Notes under the pieces: model-generated | What the model was told of the DNA's origin: nothing | What the model saw: only the letters and a program-made list of their open reading frames with translations | Databases searched by the model: none | Shown: piece by piece, positions 18,089 to 27,386 of the stretch | Layout of the letters: each line of letters starts with the position of its first letter | Numbering within the stretch: the stretch's first letter is position 1 | Assembly: GCF_002157875.1 (NCBI RefSeq) | Contig: NZ_CP021376.1 | Span: 744,001-808,000 of the forward strand | Length of the DNA stretch: 64,000 bases | Source of the DNA: Oceanisphaera avium | Lineage (GTDB): Bacteria > Pseudomonadota > Gammaproteobacteria > Enterobacterales > Aeromonadaceae | Direction of reading: 5' to 3' | Program-made: the position numbers and the translations under genes

Positions 18089-18535
18089 TTATCCAAATTG
18101 CCGTTGATGAGCTTTCTTGCGCTTTAGATAATCTTGATCGGCGCGAATTTTATCCCAGTATGTTTTAAAAATTTGTGCCGCCTGCGCTTTCTGATTATCG
18201 ATGTTGCGTTCTTTAATGCTGCCATCCTCATTATATTTACGACCGCCTGGATAATTTGCATAGCGGCGTGCTCGGGTGTAACCCATTTGAATAAATTTAC
18301 GCGCCATGTCCATACCCACAAAGTCATCGTGCTCACGATACTCTTCAAACATGGCATAGATGGTTTGCGCAGAAATTTGTGCAAGCTCTGGCGTCTTAAA
18401 TCGCCAATGGCCTAAGATTTCACTTTTATAAGGCTCCACCAATAACACGCCTTGTTCACCTCGGCCGACTTTATAAAGCTCTGGCTGCTCGCGTAAATTT
18501 AGCGTGCTGTAATCTAAGTCATAATTAAATGCCAT
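18089..18535 (-). CDS. DUF4385 family protein
   Basis: 148 residues matching DUF4385: the conserved strings VGRGEQGVLLVEPYKSEI, WRFKTPE, DFVGMDMARKFIQMGYTRAR and NYPGGRKY are all present. The family is small, cytosolic and of unknown function; similar proteins occur sporadically in bacteria and phages. It stands alone, divergent from the gene at 18635. Full length by comparison with what I recall of the family. Confidence 0.88.
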   Translation of the reverse strand: MAFNYDLDYSTLNLREQPELYKVGRGEQGVLLVEPYKSEILGHWRFKTPELAQISAQTIYAMFEEYREHDDFVGMDMARKFIQMGYTRARRYANYPGGRKYNEDGSIKERNIDNQKAQAAQIFKTYWDKIRADQDYLKRKKAHQRQFG

Positions 18536-18634
18536 TAAGTTTCCTTTATGTGAACTGCATTTATTTAAATCATAGCTGAGCTAAAAATCACATATACTCG
18601 TTTCATACTTAACATCCAGTCAAAGGCGCTTTTT

Positions 18635-19009
18635 ATGGATTATCGAACGGTGATTGAGCTTACTGGCTTTTTTAAAGATGCCTTCAATCAAGTACTTGAA
18701 GAGATAGAATTGTTGCTAGAAGAAATGCCGTCCGGTCGCCAAGAAGTGATTGCCCAGCTAAAGCACAATCTGAGCTTAGAAGATGGCACGCTGCAGCTGG
18801 GCTTAGAAGGCGCCAATAAGCAGGAAAAGCCCTTGGTAGTAGAAATGCTAACGGTCGCTCTGGCCGGTGCTAAAGAAATGGCCAAAGCCGAAGATGACAC
18901 TGCTGAGCTTAAGCGGCTTGTAAAATACGAACAGACTTTTACCTTGTTTAAAAATACCAATACCTGGGACACCTCTATTATCGAGCACGCCGATGACGGT
19001 GATGAGTAA
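18635..19009 (+). CDS. Acidic small protein of unknown function
   Basis: 124 residues, strongly acidic, mostly helical by composition (LEEIELLLEEM near the start, a run of E, D and K near 90-110) and ending in DDGDE. No family recognised. An AAAGGCG sequence 10 bases before the ATG is a plausible ribosome binding site. An antisense frame of similar length exists at 18688-19068, but the plus-strand frame has the better start signal. It stands alone between DUF4385 and the minus-strand gene at 19091. Confidence 0.55.
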   Translation: MDYRTVIELTGFFKDAFNQVLEEIELLLEEMPSGRQEVIAQLKHNLSLEDGTLQLGLEGANKQEKPLVVEMLTVALAGAKEMAKAEDDTAELKRLVKYEQTFTLFKNTNTWDTSIIEHADDGDE

Positions 19010-19090
19010 GACCAGTAAAACCAAGTATTAATCGCGCATATAACTAAGTAAAAGGCGCTGCAAGACACCAGCGCCCTGCTCTGTTTTTAA

Positions 19091-19381
19091 TTATTCTTGA
19101 TCGAAATTAACCTTTTTTTGTTCACGAATATAAGTAGGAATTTCGATTAAGTCTTTGTCTTCAAAGTCAATTCTCGCCGTGCTAGCGACTCGCCGATGTT
19201 GTTCTTGGGATAGCGCCTGTTGTAATTCTTCTGAAGTGATACCAAAGATCTTACCCGCCACCATTAAGCCATTAATAAAGCTCTTTGCCTGCGCGCGCTC
19301 TGCAGCAGACTGGCTTATATCGGCAAAATAATCTCTAAATGAGGCTCGCAGGTACTCTAAGTATTCTTGTTTATGATCCAT
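19091..19381 (-). CDS. Small protein of unknown function downstream of the hsdR remnant
   Basis: 96 residues, charged, predicted helical in its first 65 residues (FINGLMVAGKIFGITSEEL). No family recognised. It follows the hsdR remnant on the same strand after about 100 bases and could once have been part of that operon. An AGGAGC ribosome binding site lies 5-10 bases before the start on the minus strand, which supports real expression. Confidence 0.6.
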   Translation of the reverse strand: MDHKQEYLEYLRASFRDYFADISQSAAERAQAKSFINGLMVAGKIFGITSEELQQALSQEQHRRVASTARIDFEDKDLIEIPTYIREQKKVNFDQE

Positions 19382-19479
19382 CGTGTGTGCTCCTTGCTGA
19401 GAGGGTTTTTAGTTTTCGCCATTTTTTATAATTAGAACTGAATTTTTATAACTTAACGCTGTGTTTCTATAACTCAACA

Positions 19480-20528
19480 TTATGCCTGTTGAGTTTTGCC
19501 CATGCCTTTGATCAGCATATCAAACACTAAACTGGCAATGCCCTTAGCTACCAGATCGCTCGATAGCGCTTTCATTGCCATGGCGTTGTGGGTGTCCATA
19601 CTGTCGATAATGGCAGTTTGAATAGCTTCTGGGAACTGGCCAAGCATCGCTTGTTCTTTGCTGTTGTTGTTAACCTGATCCATGGCCACTTCATTTTCAG
19701 AGACTTTGCCCATTATGGTATTGGCATAGTTGAGCATATCGTTTTCTGATAAGCCATCTTCAATAAACAGGTCATTCATGCGCTCGATAATCTCATTGAG
19801 CAGTTCAGTTTTAGGGTCTTTTGGGATTGCACCGCCCCTTCTTTGGACGGATCTAAATAGTGCGGTTGGTCTTCACCGATTTTATACCCTAACTGCAAGT
19901 CTGCTTCTCGTTGCTCGTGCAAGCGGTAATGGGTCATCACCACATCACTCAAGTCTACGCCCTGCTCTGTTAAATCTAGGCGTAATATGAGATACAAATG
20001 TTTGGCGAAGATGCTGAGTTTTTCTAGTTCTAGATCGTTAAAGTCGACGATTTGCGAGCTAAATTCGTAGAAACTAGGAAAAGAAAGTAAGTCCTTCTTA
20101 AACACATCCAGAATGTCTCTGGCTTCTTTGGCGTGTTTAACGCTGTTTTCACAGAATTTTACTGCCTTATCACTGCGCTCGATCCTGGCCTTAGCAAGCT
20201 CAGCCTGAGCACTTTCTAGCACCTGTGTGGCTTCTTTATAACGCAGCGTAAAACGATCCAGCGCAGGTTTACACAGGTTAGCCAGTTTCGCTTGATTAGC
20301 TTGTTTGCTGTTATAGGCCTTGCGATTTACTCGCGCTATCATGCCGGCGTTATGGTCAAACTGATAAATGGTATCTTGTAGCTGACTGTCCAACACGGTG
20401 CGGTCAGTGAACACAATCACTGAGTCAAACACCTTATCACCCACTTTTTTACCTAGCTCAGGGTGGTCGCGCTCGATAGACGGAGAAGTGTAGTGCTTTG
20501 AAGCGAGTTGATGCGATAGCCAAGCAAA
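19480..20528 (-). pseudogene. Remnant of type I restriction enzyme subunit HsdR (truncated, frameshifted)
   Basis: Two overlapping frames encode the middle and C-terminal parts of HsdR. The upstream part reads FAWLSHQLAS, then VFDSVIVFTDRTVLD and DTIYQF, a helicase-domain region that normally follows the Walker A GSGKS motif. That motif and everything before it are missing: a stop codon at 20553-20555 closes the frame. A one-base loss near a C4 run (19835-19838) shifts the frame; restoring one base joins GAIPKDPKTELLNEI to MNDLFIEDGLSEND, the usual HsdR C-terminal region. No hsdM or hsdS is present. The fragment cannot be an active endonuclease. Confidence 0.85.
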
Positions 20529-20881
20529 TGTTGGAGTCTCTTCTTTAGTAGGCTATCGCATTTCGCCGAAGGCGGAACCGAAAAATCTTGTTTGTCATAC
20601 AAGAACATTCTTTTTGTTGCGCTTGGCCTTAGGCGTTCGTTTACACCCTCCCCCTAATGCAAGATCCTGACATCGTCAGGAAGCCTGCGTAAACATCCCC
20701 CCTTTCTTTAGCTTAGCGCTGTCTTTTTGCAGCAACTGACTAAATTCGTGTTTTATCTCTTATAGACTGCAAGTTATCGTTGATTTTAAGTGAGTGAGTA
20801 ATACAAAAAACAAGTATGTTGGCATAACATTGATTAAGCCCTAGTTAAGCGCCCTACCCAACATAAAGTTGGCTTATTCCT
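20529..20881. other. Gene-free, hairpin-rich gap beside the hsdR remnant
   Basis: No gene seen. It contains an 11-bp inverted repeat with the hsdR end (20511-20521 against 20551-20561), and stem-loops CGCC/GGCG (20564-20574), TCTTGT/ACAAGA (20586-20604) and TCCTGAC/GTCAGGA (20665-20681). GTTTAC near 20640 and GTAAAC near 20690 form a wider inverted pair around the last hairpin. The structure looks like a recombination scar or the end of a lost element; none of it matches a named element I can identify. Confidence 0.5.
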
Positions 20882-22108
20882 CTAGCCAAAAAACCAGTAG
20901 CAAACGGCAATCGCGGCTACTACGCCTGCTAGCTCGGCGAGTAAGGCGCAGCCTACGGCGTGTCGGGCGCGCTTAATGCCTACCGCGCCAAAGTATACCG
21001 CTAATACATAAAAGGTGGTTTCGGTACTGCCCTGTATAGTGGCGGCTACTAAGGCGGCAAAGCTGTCTACGCCTTGGCTTTGCATGGTTTCAATCAGCAT
21101 GGCTCGCGCTGCACTACCCGAGAACGGCTTAACCAGCGCCGTGGGCAGTGCGTCCACAAAACGCGAGTCCCACTGCAACCACTCTACCAGCCAACGAATG
21201 CCATTTAAGCCAAACTCTAATGCGCCGGAAGCGCGCAATACGCCAACCGCACACAGCATAGCAATCAGGTATGGGAGGAGATCTTTGGCGACCTGAAAGC
21301 CCTCTTTCGCGCCCTCCACAAAGGTTTCATACACAGGTATTTTGCGCGCCATGCCCAGCAGCATAAAGCCAATAATAATGCCAAATAGCGTGAGATTACC
21401 CAGTAATGAAGAAAAGCTCGCTAACGCGGTGGCACTCAGTGTGCCCAAAAACGCCATAAATAAACCGAGCAATAAGGCACAGGGCACTAAATAAGCCAGC
21501 ACTATGGGATGCCATATTTTAAGGCGCTGCATAACAGCGACTGATAATAAGCCCATTAAGCTTGAGGCACTGGTAGCAAGTAAGATAGGCAAAAATACTA
21601 AGGTGGGATCCGCCGCACCCTGTTGTGCCCGATACATAAAAATGGTCACCGGCAATAAGGTCAAAGATGAAGCGTTAAGGACTAAGAACAAAATTTGCGC
21701 ATTACTGGCACTACTCTCAGAGGGATTAAGATCTTGTAGTGCGCGCATGGCTTTTAAACCAATGGGTGTGGCGGCGTTATCTAGCCCTAAACCATTAGCC
21801 GCAAAATTGAGCGTGATTAGCCCTAATGCCGGATGGTTACGTGGCACCTCTGGCATTAATTTTGAAAATAAAGGACCCAGCAATCTAGCGAGCACATCCA
21901 CTAGCCCCGCCTTTTCGGCAATCTTTAAAAAGCCCAGCCACAGTGTGAGTGTGCCAAACAGCAGTAGCATAATATCTACGGAGAGCTTAGCCATATTAAA
22001 CAGGCTTTCCACCATGGCGGCCCAAATTTCTGGCTCTCCGCCCCACCAGCGAGTAAGGCCTGCAACAAACGCGACTAAGAAAAAACTGAGCCATAAGCCG
22101 TTTAACAT
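20882..22108 (-). CDS. Nucleoside-recognition (Gate) membrane protein, SpmA-SpmB fusion type
   Basis: 408 residues from the Met at 22108, chosen because the longer frame would overlap amiD. About ten membrane helices in two halves: the first resembles SpmA (LNFAANGLGLDNAATPIGLKAMRALQ), the second SpmB (LPTALVKPFSGSAARAMLIE and GSTETTFYVLAVYFGAVG). In Bacillus the two are separate spore-maturation proteins; fused homologues are widespread in non-sporing Gram-negatives and their substrate is unknown. It follows amiD after 10 bases and is probably co-transcribed. Confidence 0.88.
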   Translation of the reverse strand: MLNGLWLSFFLVAFVAGLTRWWGGEPEIWAAMVESLFNMAKLSVDIMLLLFGTLTLWLGFLKIAEKAGLVDVLARLLGPLFSKLMPEVPRNHPALGLITLNFAANGLGLDNAATPIGLKAMRALQDLNPSESSASNAQILFLVLNASSLTLLPVTIFMYRAQQGAADPTLVFLPILLATSASSLMGLLSVAVMQRLKIWHPIVLAYLVPCALLLGLFMAFLGTLSATALASFSSLLGNLTLFGIIIGFMLLGMARKIPVYETFVEGAKEGFQVAKDLLPYLIAMLCAVGVLRASGALEFGLNGIRWLVEWLQWDSRFVDALPTALVKPFSGSAARAMLIETMQSQGVDSFAALVAATIQGSTETTFYVLAVYFGAVGIKRARHAVGCALLAELAGVVAAIAVCYWFFG

Positions 22109-22118
22109 AGCGCTGTCC

Positions 22119-22898
22119 TTAGTGCAGTTGGTGAGTAAGCGATAATAACATGGCCGCCGTTTGTGCATCTGGCTGGCCGTTATGTAGTTGTGGGCGATAT
22201 TTCATTTGAAAAGCCGCCACTACATTTTGAGTCGCCTTATCTAACTTACCATGACGTGGCACGGCGTAGCCGATCAAGGCAAGTTGTTCTTGAAACCAAG
22301 TAATGCTGGGAAGCTGTTGGCTAAACTTAGCGGTATGGCGCGCCACGTCTTTTGGCTCAGGCCATAAAATTAAGCCCTCAGCCGCTAATTTATGCCAAGG
22401 AAATAATGGACCCGGATCCACTTTACGCTGCGGAGCGATATCACTATGGCCCACCACACTGCGGGCAGTGAGACCATGGCGGCGCATTATGTCCTTAAGC
22501 AAGATGATCAGCGCTTTAATCTGCGGTTCACTCCAGACCTGCCATTCTCTTCTTCCGGCAGCGTTTAGCCGATAACCGTGATTGACCATTTCAATACCAA
22601 TGGAGCTGGAGTTTAGCCAGGTGCGCCCTGCCCACTCGCTGTTCCCTGCATGCCAGGCCCGCTTATTTTCATCCACTAGCCGATAAACCGTTGCCGGATT
22701 ATTATTAATCAAATAATGACTGCTAACCTGCCCTTGGGTGAGTACCTTTAATGAGCGTGATAAATCGCTGGAGGTATAGTGCAGCACGATAAATTGTACG
22801 CGGCTATCTTGGCCAATTGAGCGATAACTGTCGTTATAGTGGCTACTAGAGCAAGCCGCTAACAACCAAGCGGCGGCAAGTACTATATAGAGTTTCAT
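22119..22898 (-). CDS. amiD: N-acetylmuramoyl-L-alanine amidase AmiD, lipoprotein
   Basis: 259 residues from the Met at 22898. An N-terminal lipoprotein signal ends in a lipobox LLAAC. The amidase_2 zinc site is visible: His in VLHYTS, His in GHSDIAPQRKVDPGPLFPW and the following Asp. A C-terminal peptidoglycan-binding domain (about 190-255) completes the AmiD layout. It cleaves the bond between muramic acid and stem peptide, acting from the outer membrane in wall recycling. The next gene is 10 bases downstream. Confidence 0.93.
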   Translation of the reverse strand: MKLYIVLAAAWLLAACSSSHYNDSYRSIGQDSRVQFIVLHYTSSDLSRSLKVLTQGQVSSHYLINNNPATVYRLVDENKRAWHAGNSEWAGRTWLNSSSIGIEMVNHGYRLNAAGRREWQVWSEPQIKALIILLKDIMRRHGLTARSVVGHSDIAPQRKVDPGPLFPWHKLAAEGLILWPEPKDVARHTAKFSQQLPSITWFQEQLALIGYAVPRHGKLDKATQNVVAAFQMKYRPQLHNGQPDAQTAAMLLSLTHQLH

Positions 22899-23006
22899 AA
22901 ACAATCCATTGTTAATAAACAAATGCGCCTAAAGTAGCCTGTTAAGCCCGTTGTTTCAGTAATTAACGGTTCTTTCTTGTAAGCTCAGATGGCAATACGG
23001 TGATGT

Positions 23007-23069
23007 TACATACAATATTTATCAATACGTTTGTATGTTGGCATAACTAAGCTGCTACTTGAGCTTAGT
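23007..23069 (+). promoter_or_regulatory. Inverted repeats upstream of the hemolysin III gene
   Basis: Two dyads lie 50-110 bases before the start codon at 23119: CATACAA/TTGTATG (near 23009-23038) and ACTAAGCT/AGCTTAGT (23046-23053 with 23062-23069). They may be an operator and a leader hairpin. No known regulator site is recognised. Confidence 0.35.
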
Positions 23070-23118
23070 ACTAATAAGTCGCACTCTGTTAAGCACACAG
23101 CCTAAAAGGGAGTGATAA

Positions 23119-23772
23119 ATGTTTCACAGTAAACGTGGTGCTCGCGCCCAAACTCGGGGCGAGGAGCGTGCTAATACCTTAAGTCATGGCCTAGGGTTAG
23201 TGGTGGCGCTAATTGGCGGCCCCTTGCTAATTATGCAAGCGAAATTAGTGGGTGATACCGCTTTTATTATCGGCGCCAGCATCTTCGCCCTTTCTATCAT
23301 ATTCATGTATTTAAGCTCTGCTATTTATCATGGTTTGGCGGTGGGTCAGGCTAAACTGACCTTTCGGGTGATTGAGCACTGCGCCATATTTTTGCTTATT
23401 GCGGGTACCTACACCCCTATTTTGTTGGGAGTATTAAACGGCGCTTGGGGCTGGAGTTTATTAATACTGGTGTGGTCCATTGCTCTATTAGGAATAGGCC
23501 TTAAATTATTTGCTCAGCATCTACCGCTTGCTTTGTCTACGACACTGTATTTACTCATGGGCTGGGTCATTATTATTGCCATTGTACCATTAATCGCAGT
23601 GATGCCGAGCGCAGGTATTTATTGGTTATTAGCGGGTGGAATAAGTTACACACTAGGAGTTGTGTTTTTTATCCTTGATGATCGCCTTCCCTATGCTCAC
23701 TTTATTTGGCATTTATGGGTATTAGCTGGGACTTGCTGTCATTATTTGGCTATTTATTGGTATGGGGCTTAA
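23119..23772 (+). CDS. Hemolysin III family membrane protein
   Basis: 217 residues with seven predicted membrane helices, of the PAQR/Hly-III family (YqfA in E. coli). Conserved features: EERANTLSHGLG near the start, SSAIYHGL, EHCAIFLLIAGTYTP and the C-terminal HFIWHLWVLAG with two His, which together form the metal site of the fold. Despite the name most bacterial members are not proven hemolysins; roles in lipid or membrane homeostasis are discussed. GGGAG before the start codon is a good ribosome binding site. Confidence 0.92.
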   Translation: MFHSKRGARAQTRGEERANTLSHGLGLVVALIGGPLLIMQAKLVGDTAFIIGASIFALSIIFMYLSSAIYHGLAVGQAKLTFRVIEHCAIFLLIAGTYTPILLGVLNGAWGWSLLILVWSIALLGIGLKLFAQHLPLALSTTLYLLMGWVIIIAIVPLIAVMPSAGIYWLLAGGISYTLGVVFFILDDRLPYAHFIWHLWVLAGTCCHYLAIYWYGA

Positions 23773-23809
23773 ATTTTACTGCCCCCACCAAAGGGACTGC
23801 ACGCTGCCC

Positions 23810-24691
23810 CTATTTTAAAGCCAACTCAGCCAAGCTTAGGGCACCTGCCAACGAGGCAGCCGCGGCAATAAAGCGGCCATTATGGCAAAAGCGGGCATCG
23901 CTAACGCCGGTAACTTGTTGCAGCTCCTCTTCAGTTAACCCCGCCCAGCTAGCAGGTAGCGATTTTTTATTAGTAAAGGAGTCGGGTGTCACGGCCACCG
24001 CTTGTATCATCCACTGCAACGCGGGTGAGGGATAAATAACATACAGTGCTTGCTCACCCTGTTCGTGAATGGCTTGTTTCCAAGGCAAATATTGTTCTAG
24101 CACTACAATGCGCGGATCTTCTGCTTGCTCAATAGCTTGAACCACTTGCTGATAGGCGTTGAGTTTTGCCTGATGGCTTGCGATAAAGCGCGTTAATATT
24201 TGGCTAGCAAAGGTGACGGCCTGCTTAAAACAACTATCAAACTCTGCAGGCTCTTGCCAAGTAGGGTTAAATAAACCAATGGTCTGGCTTAAGCTCACTC
24301 CCCGCTCGCCCTCCCCCGTAATACGCCCCTGACCGGTATAGCCACAATCTATCGCATCAATCACAGACACTAACTCTGTGTCTAGCGCCTGCCAAAGTGG
24401 CTGACTTCCTTGGCAAATATCTAAGCCAAAGTGGCGCCAAACTAGACCAAAAGAAGAATAAGGAATGCCATTATCACGCTCACCGGCGCCATGGCGTTGA
24501 TGGTGATCAAAGCGCCCTTTTGCCGCGTCATATTCTTGGCCAACATCCACTACGATATCACCCGCAGCAATTAGCTTAGCATCACGGGTGCGCACCACCT
24601 TGGCATCAGGAAATAACTGCGTGAGGGCTGCCACACTAAATACATCATCGGCATGAAACTTACCGCTATGAGTTACGATGGTTATTGTCAT
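23810..24691 (-). CDS. MYG1 family metal-dependent hydrolase
   Basis: 293 residues of the MYG1/UPF0160 family, DHH-like phosphoesterases; eukaryotic MYG1 is a 3'-5' RNA exonuclease. Motifs visible: THSGKFHADDVFS (7-19), DVGQEYDAAKGRFDHHQ, and YTGQGR-GE further on. Bacterial function is not established. Stands alone, convergent with hemolysin III; start fixed by the TITIVTHSGKFHADD N-terminus. Confidence 0.92.
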   Translation of the reverse strand: MTITIVTHSGKFHADDVFSVAALTQLFPDAKVVRTRDAKLIAAGDIVVDVGQEYDAAKGRFDHHQRHGAGERDNGIPYSSFGLVWRHFGLDICQGSQPLWQALDTELVSVIDAIDCGYTGQGRITGEGERGVSLSQTIGLFNPTWQEPAEFDSCFKQAVTFASQILTRFIASHQAKLNAYQQVVQAIEQAEDPRIVVLEQYLPWKQAIHEQGEQALYVIYPSPALQWMIQAVAVTPDSFTNKKSLPASWAGLTEEELQQVTGVSDARFCHNGRFIAAAASLAGALSLAELALK

Positions 24692-25102
24692 TATTATTAC
24701 TCTTGATATTAAGAAGGCTCGTTAACCATATAAAAATGCTAAGTAGCTTGCGCTGTTAAACACTACTAACGCTATGGTAAAGCTATTGCCAAAAATTGCA
24801 CTGTTCATTGGGACTCTTAAGGCGGCACTATAAAGTAATGGTCATCCTTACCGCGTCTTATTTTAATAACACAAGAATGACTCACGCTGTTTAAGCATTT
24901 AAAAATTAAAAGCCTGTAATTTTAGCATAAAGCACTACCACCTTTAAAAAAACACCGAGCCTACATTTACAACAACAGAGTTTAACGCTAAAAACAGCAC
25001 CGTTTTGATAGGGTTTACTTGCTAGAGAGCACTGTTACACTGCGCCTCTTGCTTGATAATCTTAGCCGCCCAAACGGTAATTAATGTGATGAGTGTATAA
25101 CC
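24692..25102. other. Intergenic region between MYG1 and the DEAD-box helicase gene
   Basis: About 410 bases without a gene, between divergent genes. AT-rich; it must hold the promoters of both. A long untranslated leader for the helicase gene is likely, since such leaders are common for DEAD-box genes, but no specific element is recognised. No strong hairpin is seen. Confidence 0.5.
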
Positions 25103-26380
25103 ATGCCAAACCTATTAGCTGCTAATGTTGCAACGGACTTTTTAAGCCTTGGCCTTGAGCCTCGTTTAGTGGCCGCCCTACCCAGCGCCTGTGAGGTGCC
25201 CACTGCGGTGCAGCAACACACCCTGCCCCTTATTATACAAGGGCAAGAAGTAGTGGCATTAGCGCCTACCGGTAGCGGAAAAACATTAGCCTTTGGTTTG
25301 GGCGTGTTACAACAGCTTGTTAATCAATCACTCACCTCCTCATTAAGTCCAACCTCAACCGCGGTTAAACCGAGTGCTATAACAGCGGTGATCTTGGTTC
25401 CTACTCGAGAGCTGGCTACGCAAATTAGTGCCGTGCTCTTACCCTTAGCTCAAAGCGTCTCATTGAGCGTGGCCACACTGTGTGGCGGCACAGAGATCAC
25501 CGAGCAAGCAGCAGCCTTAAAACGCCAGCCTGCCCAAATAGTAATAGCCACGCCCGGGCGGTTACTGGACTTATTGCGCCAAAAGTTACTCTCCCTTAAG
25601 GACGTCCAACACTTAGTACTGGATGAAGCGGATCGTTTATTAGACATGGGGTTTTGGCCGGATGTGCACACTTTGATGCAAGCTTTGCCGGCGTTGCAAC
25701 AAACTTTATTATTTTCAGCCACCTTGTCGCAAAATTTAGAGACAAAACTTCAAGAAATAATCCCTAACGCGCATCGCTTTAGCCAGCGTCGTCAAAACAC
25801 CGTGGTCGCAAACATCACTCAGCGTTGTTACTTAGTCAATAAAGGCAGTAAAGCCCAAGCCTTAATCGCTCTGCTAAAAAATGAGCTTAGCGCGTTGCAA
25901 GTCTTAGTATTTATTAATGCCAGAGACAGTGCCGATGCGCTAAGTAAACGCTTAAATAAAGCCGGTATTAAAGCAGCGGCACTGCACGGTGAAAAAAATC
26001 AAAGTGAGCGAGATCAGACCTTGCAAGCTTTTAGAGACGATGAGATCAAGGTTTTAGTTGCCACCGACTTATTGGCGCGGGGCATAGATGTGCCCGCCCT
26101 GCCAGTGGTAGTGAATTTAGACTTACCGCCTAGCGCGCCCGTGTATGTGCATCGTGTGGGGCGTACCGCTCGCGCCGGCTTAAGCGGCTTGGCGCTGTCT
26201 TTAGTTTGTCATGGCGAGGCGAGCGCGCTGGCGGCTATTCGTGAACTCACAGGGGAAGCGCTGCCTTTACTGGCATTAGAGGGGTTTACAGTCACCGATC
26301 AAGCCGCCAGTACTACTCCTAATAAACGAGCGCCACGGGATAAAAAAGCCAATCGACGCACCATGAAGCCGCGCAGGTAA
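25103..26380 (+). CDS. DEAD-box RNA helicase, RhlE-like
   Basis: 425 residues. All DEAD-box motifs are present in order: Q motif region (VPTAVQQHTLP), Walker A APTGSGKT (54-61), PTRELA, TPGR, DEAD (174-177), SAT, and in the second lobe ARGID and HRVGRTARAG. The basic C-terminal tail (KRAPRDKKANRRTMKPRR) helps RNA binding. Closest by eye to RhlE-type helicases of ribosome assembly and RNA turnover. The following methyltransferase, 54 bases downstream, may be in the same unit. Confidence 0.93.
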   Translation: MPNLLAANVATDFLSLGLEPRLVAALPSACEVPTAVQQHTLPLIIQGQEVVALAPTGSGKTLAFGLGVLQQLVNQSLTSSLSPTSTAVKPSAITAVILVPTRELATQISAVLLPLAQSVSLSVATLCGGTEITEQAAALKRQPAQIVIATPGRLLDLLRQKLLSLKDVQHLVLDEADRLLDMGFWPDVHTLMQALPALQQTLLFSATLSQNLETKLQEIIPNAHRFSQRRQNTVVANITQRCYLVNKGSKAQALIALLKNELSALQVLVFINARDSADALSKRLNKAGIKAAALHGEKNQSERDQTLQAFRDDEIKVLVATDLLARGIDVPALPVVVNLDLPPSAPVYVHRVGRTARAGLSGLALSLVCHGEASALAAIRELTGEALPLLALEGFTVTDQAASTTPNKRAPRDKKANRRTMKPRR

Positions 26381-26434
26381 GTTAAGCGCTGACTTGCTAA
26401 TATAGGCCATACCGATTTTTTAAAGAGAGTAACT

Positions 26435-27382
26435 ATGAGCCCCGAGGCGCTAGCAGAATTTTTTAGCCAACTTCAGCATAATTTATTCCAACAATTAAGT
26501 CATGACGCCACAGAAACCCGACGGGTGTTTCATGGCCGCGGGCGTTGCTTTGTTGGGCTTGAGCAGCTAACGGCAGACTGGTTAAGTGGCCAACTCCTTA
26601 TTACGTTGTTTAAAGAGCCAGAGCCGGAATTTTTAGTACTACTCATGCAAGGCTTAGTGGCCATGACCGAACAAGACGTTTGGCAAGTAAGTGGCGCGCA
26701 GGCGTTATTGTTACAACATAGAAAACGTGCGGGCTCACCCATGGAGGTGGTGTGGGGGGAGCTTAACGGGCGCCCAGTTATTCAAGAGCAAGGGCTTAAG
26801 TATCAATTAAACTTAGGGCGCAATCAAAATCACGGGTTATTTTTAGATATGCGCTTGGGTCGTCAGTGGGTACGCGAGCAAGCCCGGCAAAAACGGGTAT
26901 TAAACTTATTTGCTTATACCTGTGGTTTTTCCGTGGCCGCCCTCGCTGGCGGCGCAGAGAAAGTTGTGAATATAGATATGGCAAAAGGCATGCTCAATCG
27001 CGGTCGAGAAAATCATCTTCTTAACCAGCAGGATGTTAAAAAGGTGACCTTTTTAGGCCACGATATATTTCGCTCTTGGGGTAAGCTGCGCAGTTTGGGG
27101 CCCTATGAGCTGATTATTATTGATCCGCCCTCTTTTCAAAAAGGCAGTTTTGCCGCCACTACCGATTACCATAAAATTTTACGCCGTCTCAGTGACTTAC
27201 TCGCCAAAGACGGACAAGTCTTAGCTTGCGTAAATGCGCCCGCGCTGCCCAGCCAATTTTTAATCGACAGTATGACCGAGCATGCTCCTCAATTAACCTT
27301 TGTTGAGCGTTTAGCCAACCCACCAGAATTTGCTGATAGCGAGCCAGAAGCAGGCCTTAAAGCACTGGTGTTTAGAGGCTAA
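26435..27382 (+). CDS. Class I SAM-dependent methyltransferase, RlmI/RlmK-like
   Basis: 315 residues: an N-terminal region of about 110 residues, then a Rossmann methyltransferase fold with the SAM motif NLFAYTCGFSVAAL, an acidic motif (VNIDMAKGM) and the catalytic IIIDPPSFQKG. The pattern is the same as in the RlmK half of RlmKL and in RlmI, so RNA, probably 23S rRNA, is the likely substrate. Its target base is unknown. It ends five bases before the stop of the convergent chemoreceptor gene. Confidence 0.85.
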   Translation: MSPEALAEFFSQLQHNLFQQLSHDATETRRVFHGRGRCFVGLEQLTADWLSGQLLITLFKEPEPEFLVLLMQGLVAMTEQDVWQVSGAQALLLQHRKRAGSPMEVVWGELNGRPVIQEQGLKYQLNLGRNQNHGLFLDMRLGRQWVREQARQKRVLNLFAYTCGFSVAALAGGAEKVVNIDMAKGMLNRGRENHLLNQQDVKKVTFLGHDIFRSWGKLRSLGPYELIIIDPPSFQKGSFAATTDYHKILRRLSDLLAKDGQVLACVNAPALPSQFLIDSMTEHAPQLTFVERLANPPEFADSEPEAGLKALVFRG

Positions 27383-27386
27383 GTAC

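Noticed and set aside
18688..19068. Minus-strand frame of 126 residues opposite the acidic gene
   Set aside because: Serine/cysteine-rich composition typical of an antisense shadow, no ribosome binding site, while the plus strand has one.
15972..20881. Complete prophage or integrative element
   Set aside because: Only one recombinase is present; no structural, replication, excisionase or att features were found.
20814..23047. 15-bp direct repeat GTATGTTGGCATAAC at 20814-20828 and 23033-23047 bracketing the SpmAB and amiD genes
   Set aside because: A pair of this length is expected by chance about once or twice in 64 kb, and the enclosed genes look like ordinary chromosomal genes, so it is not evidence of insertion.
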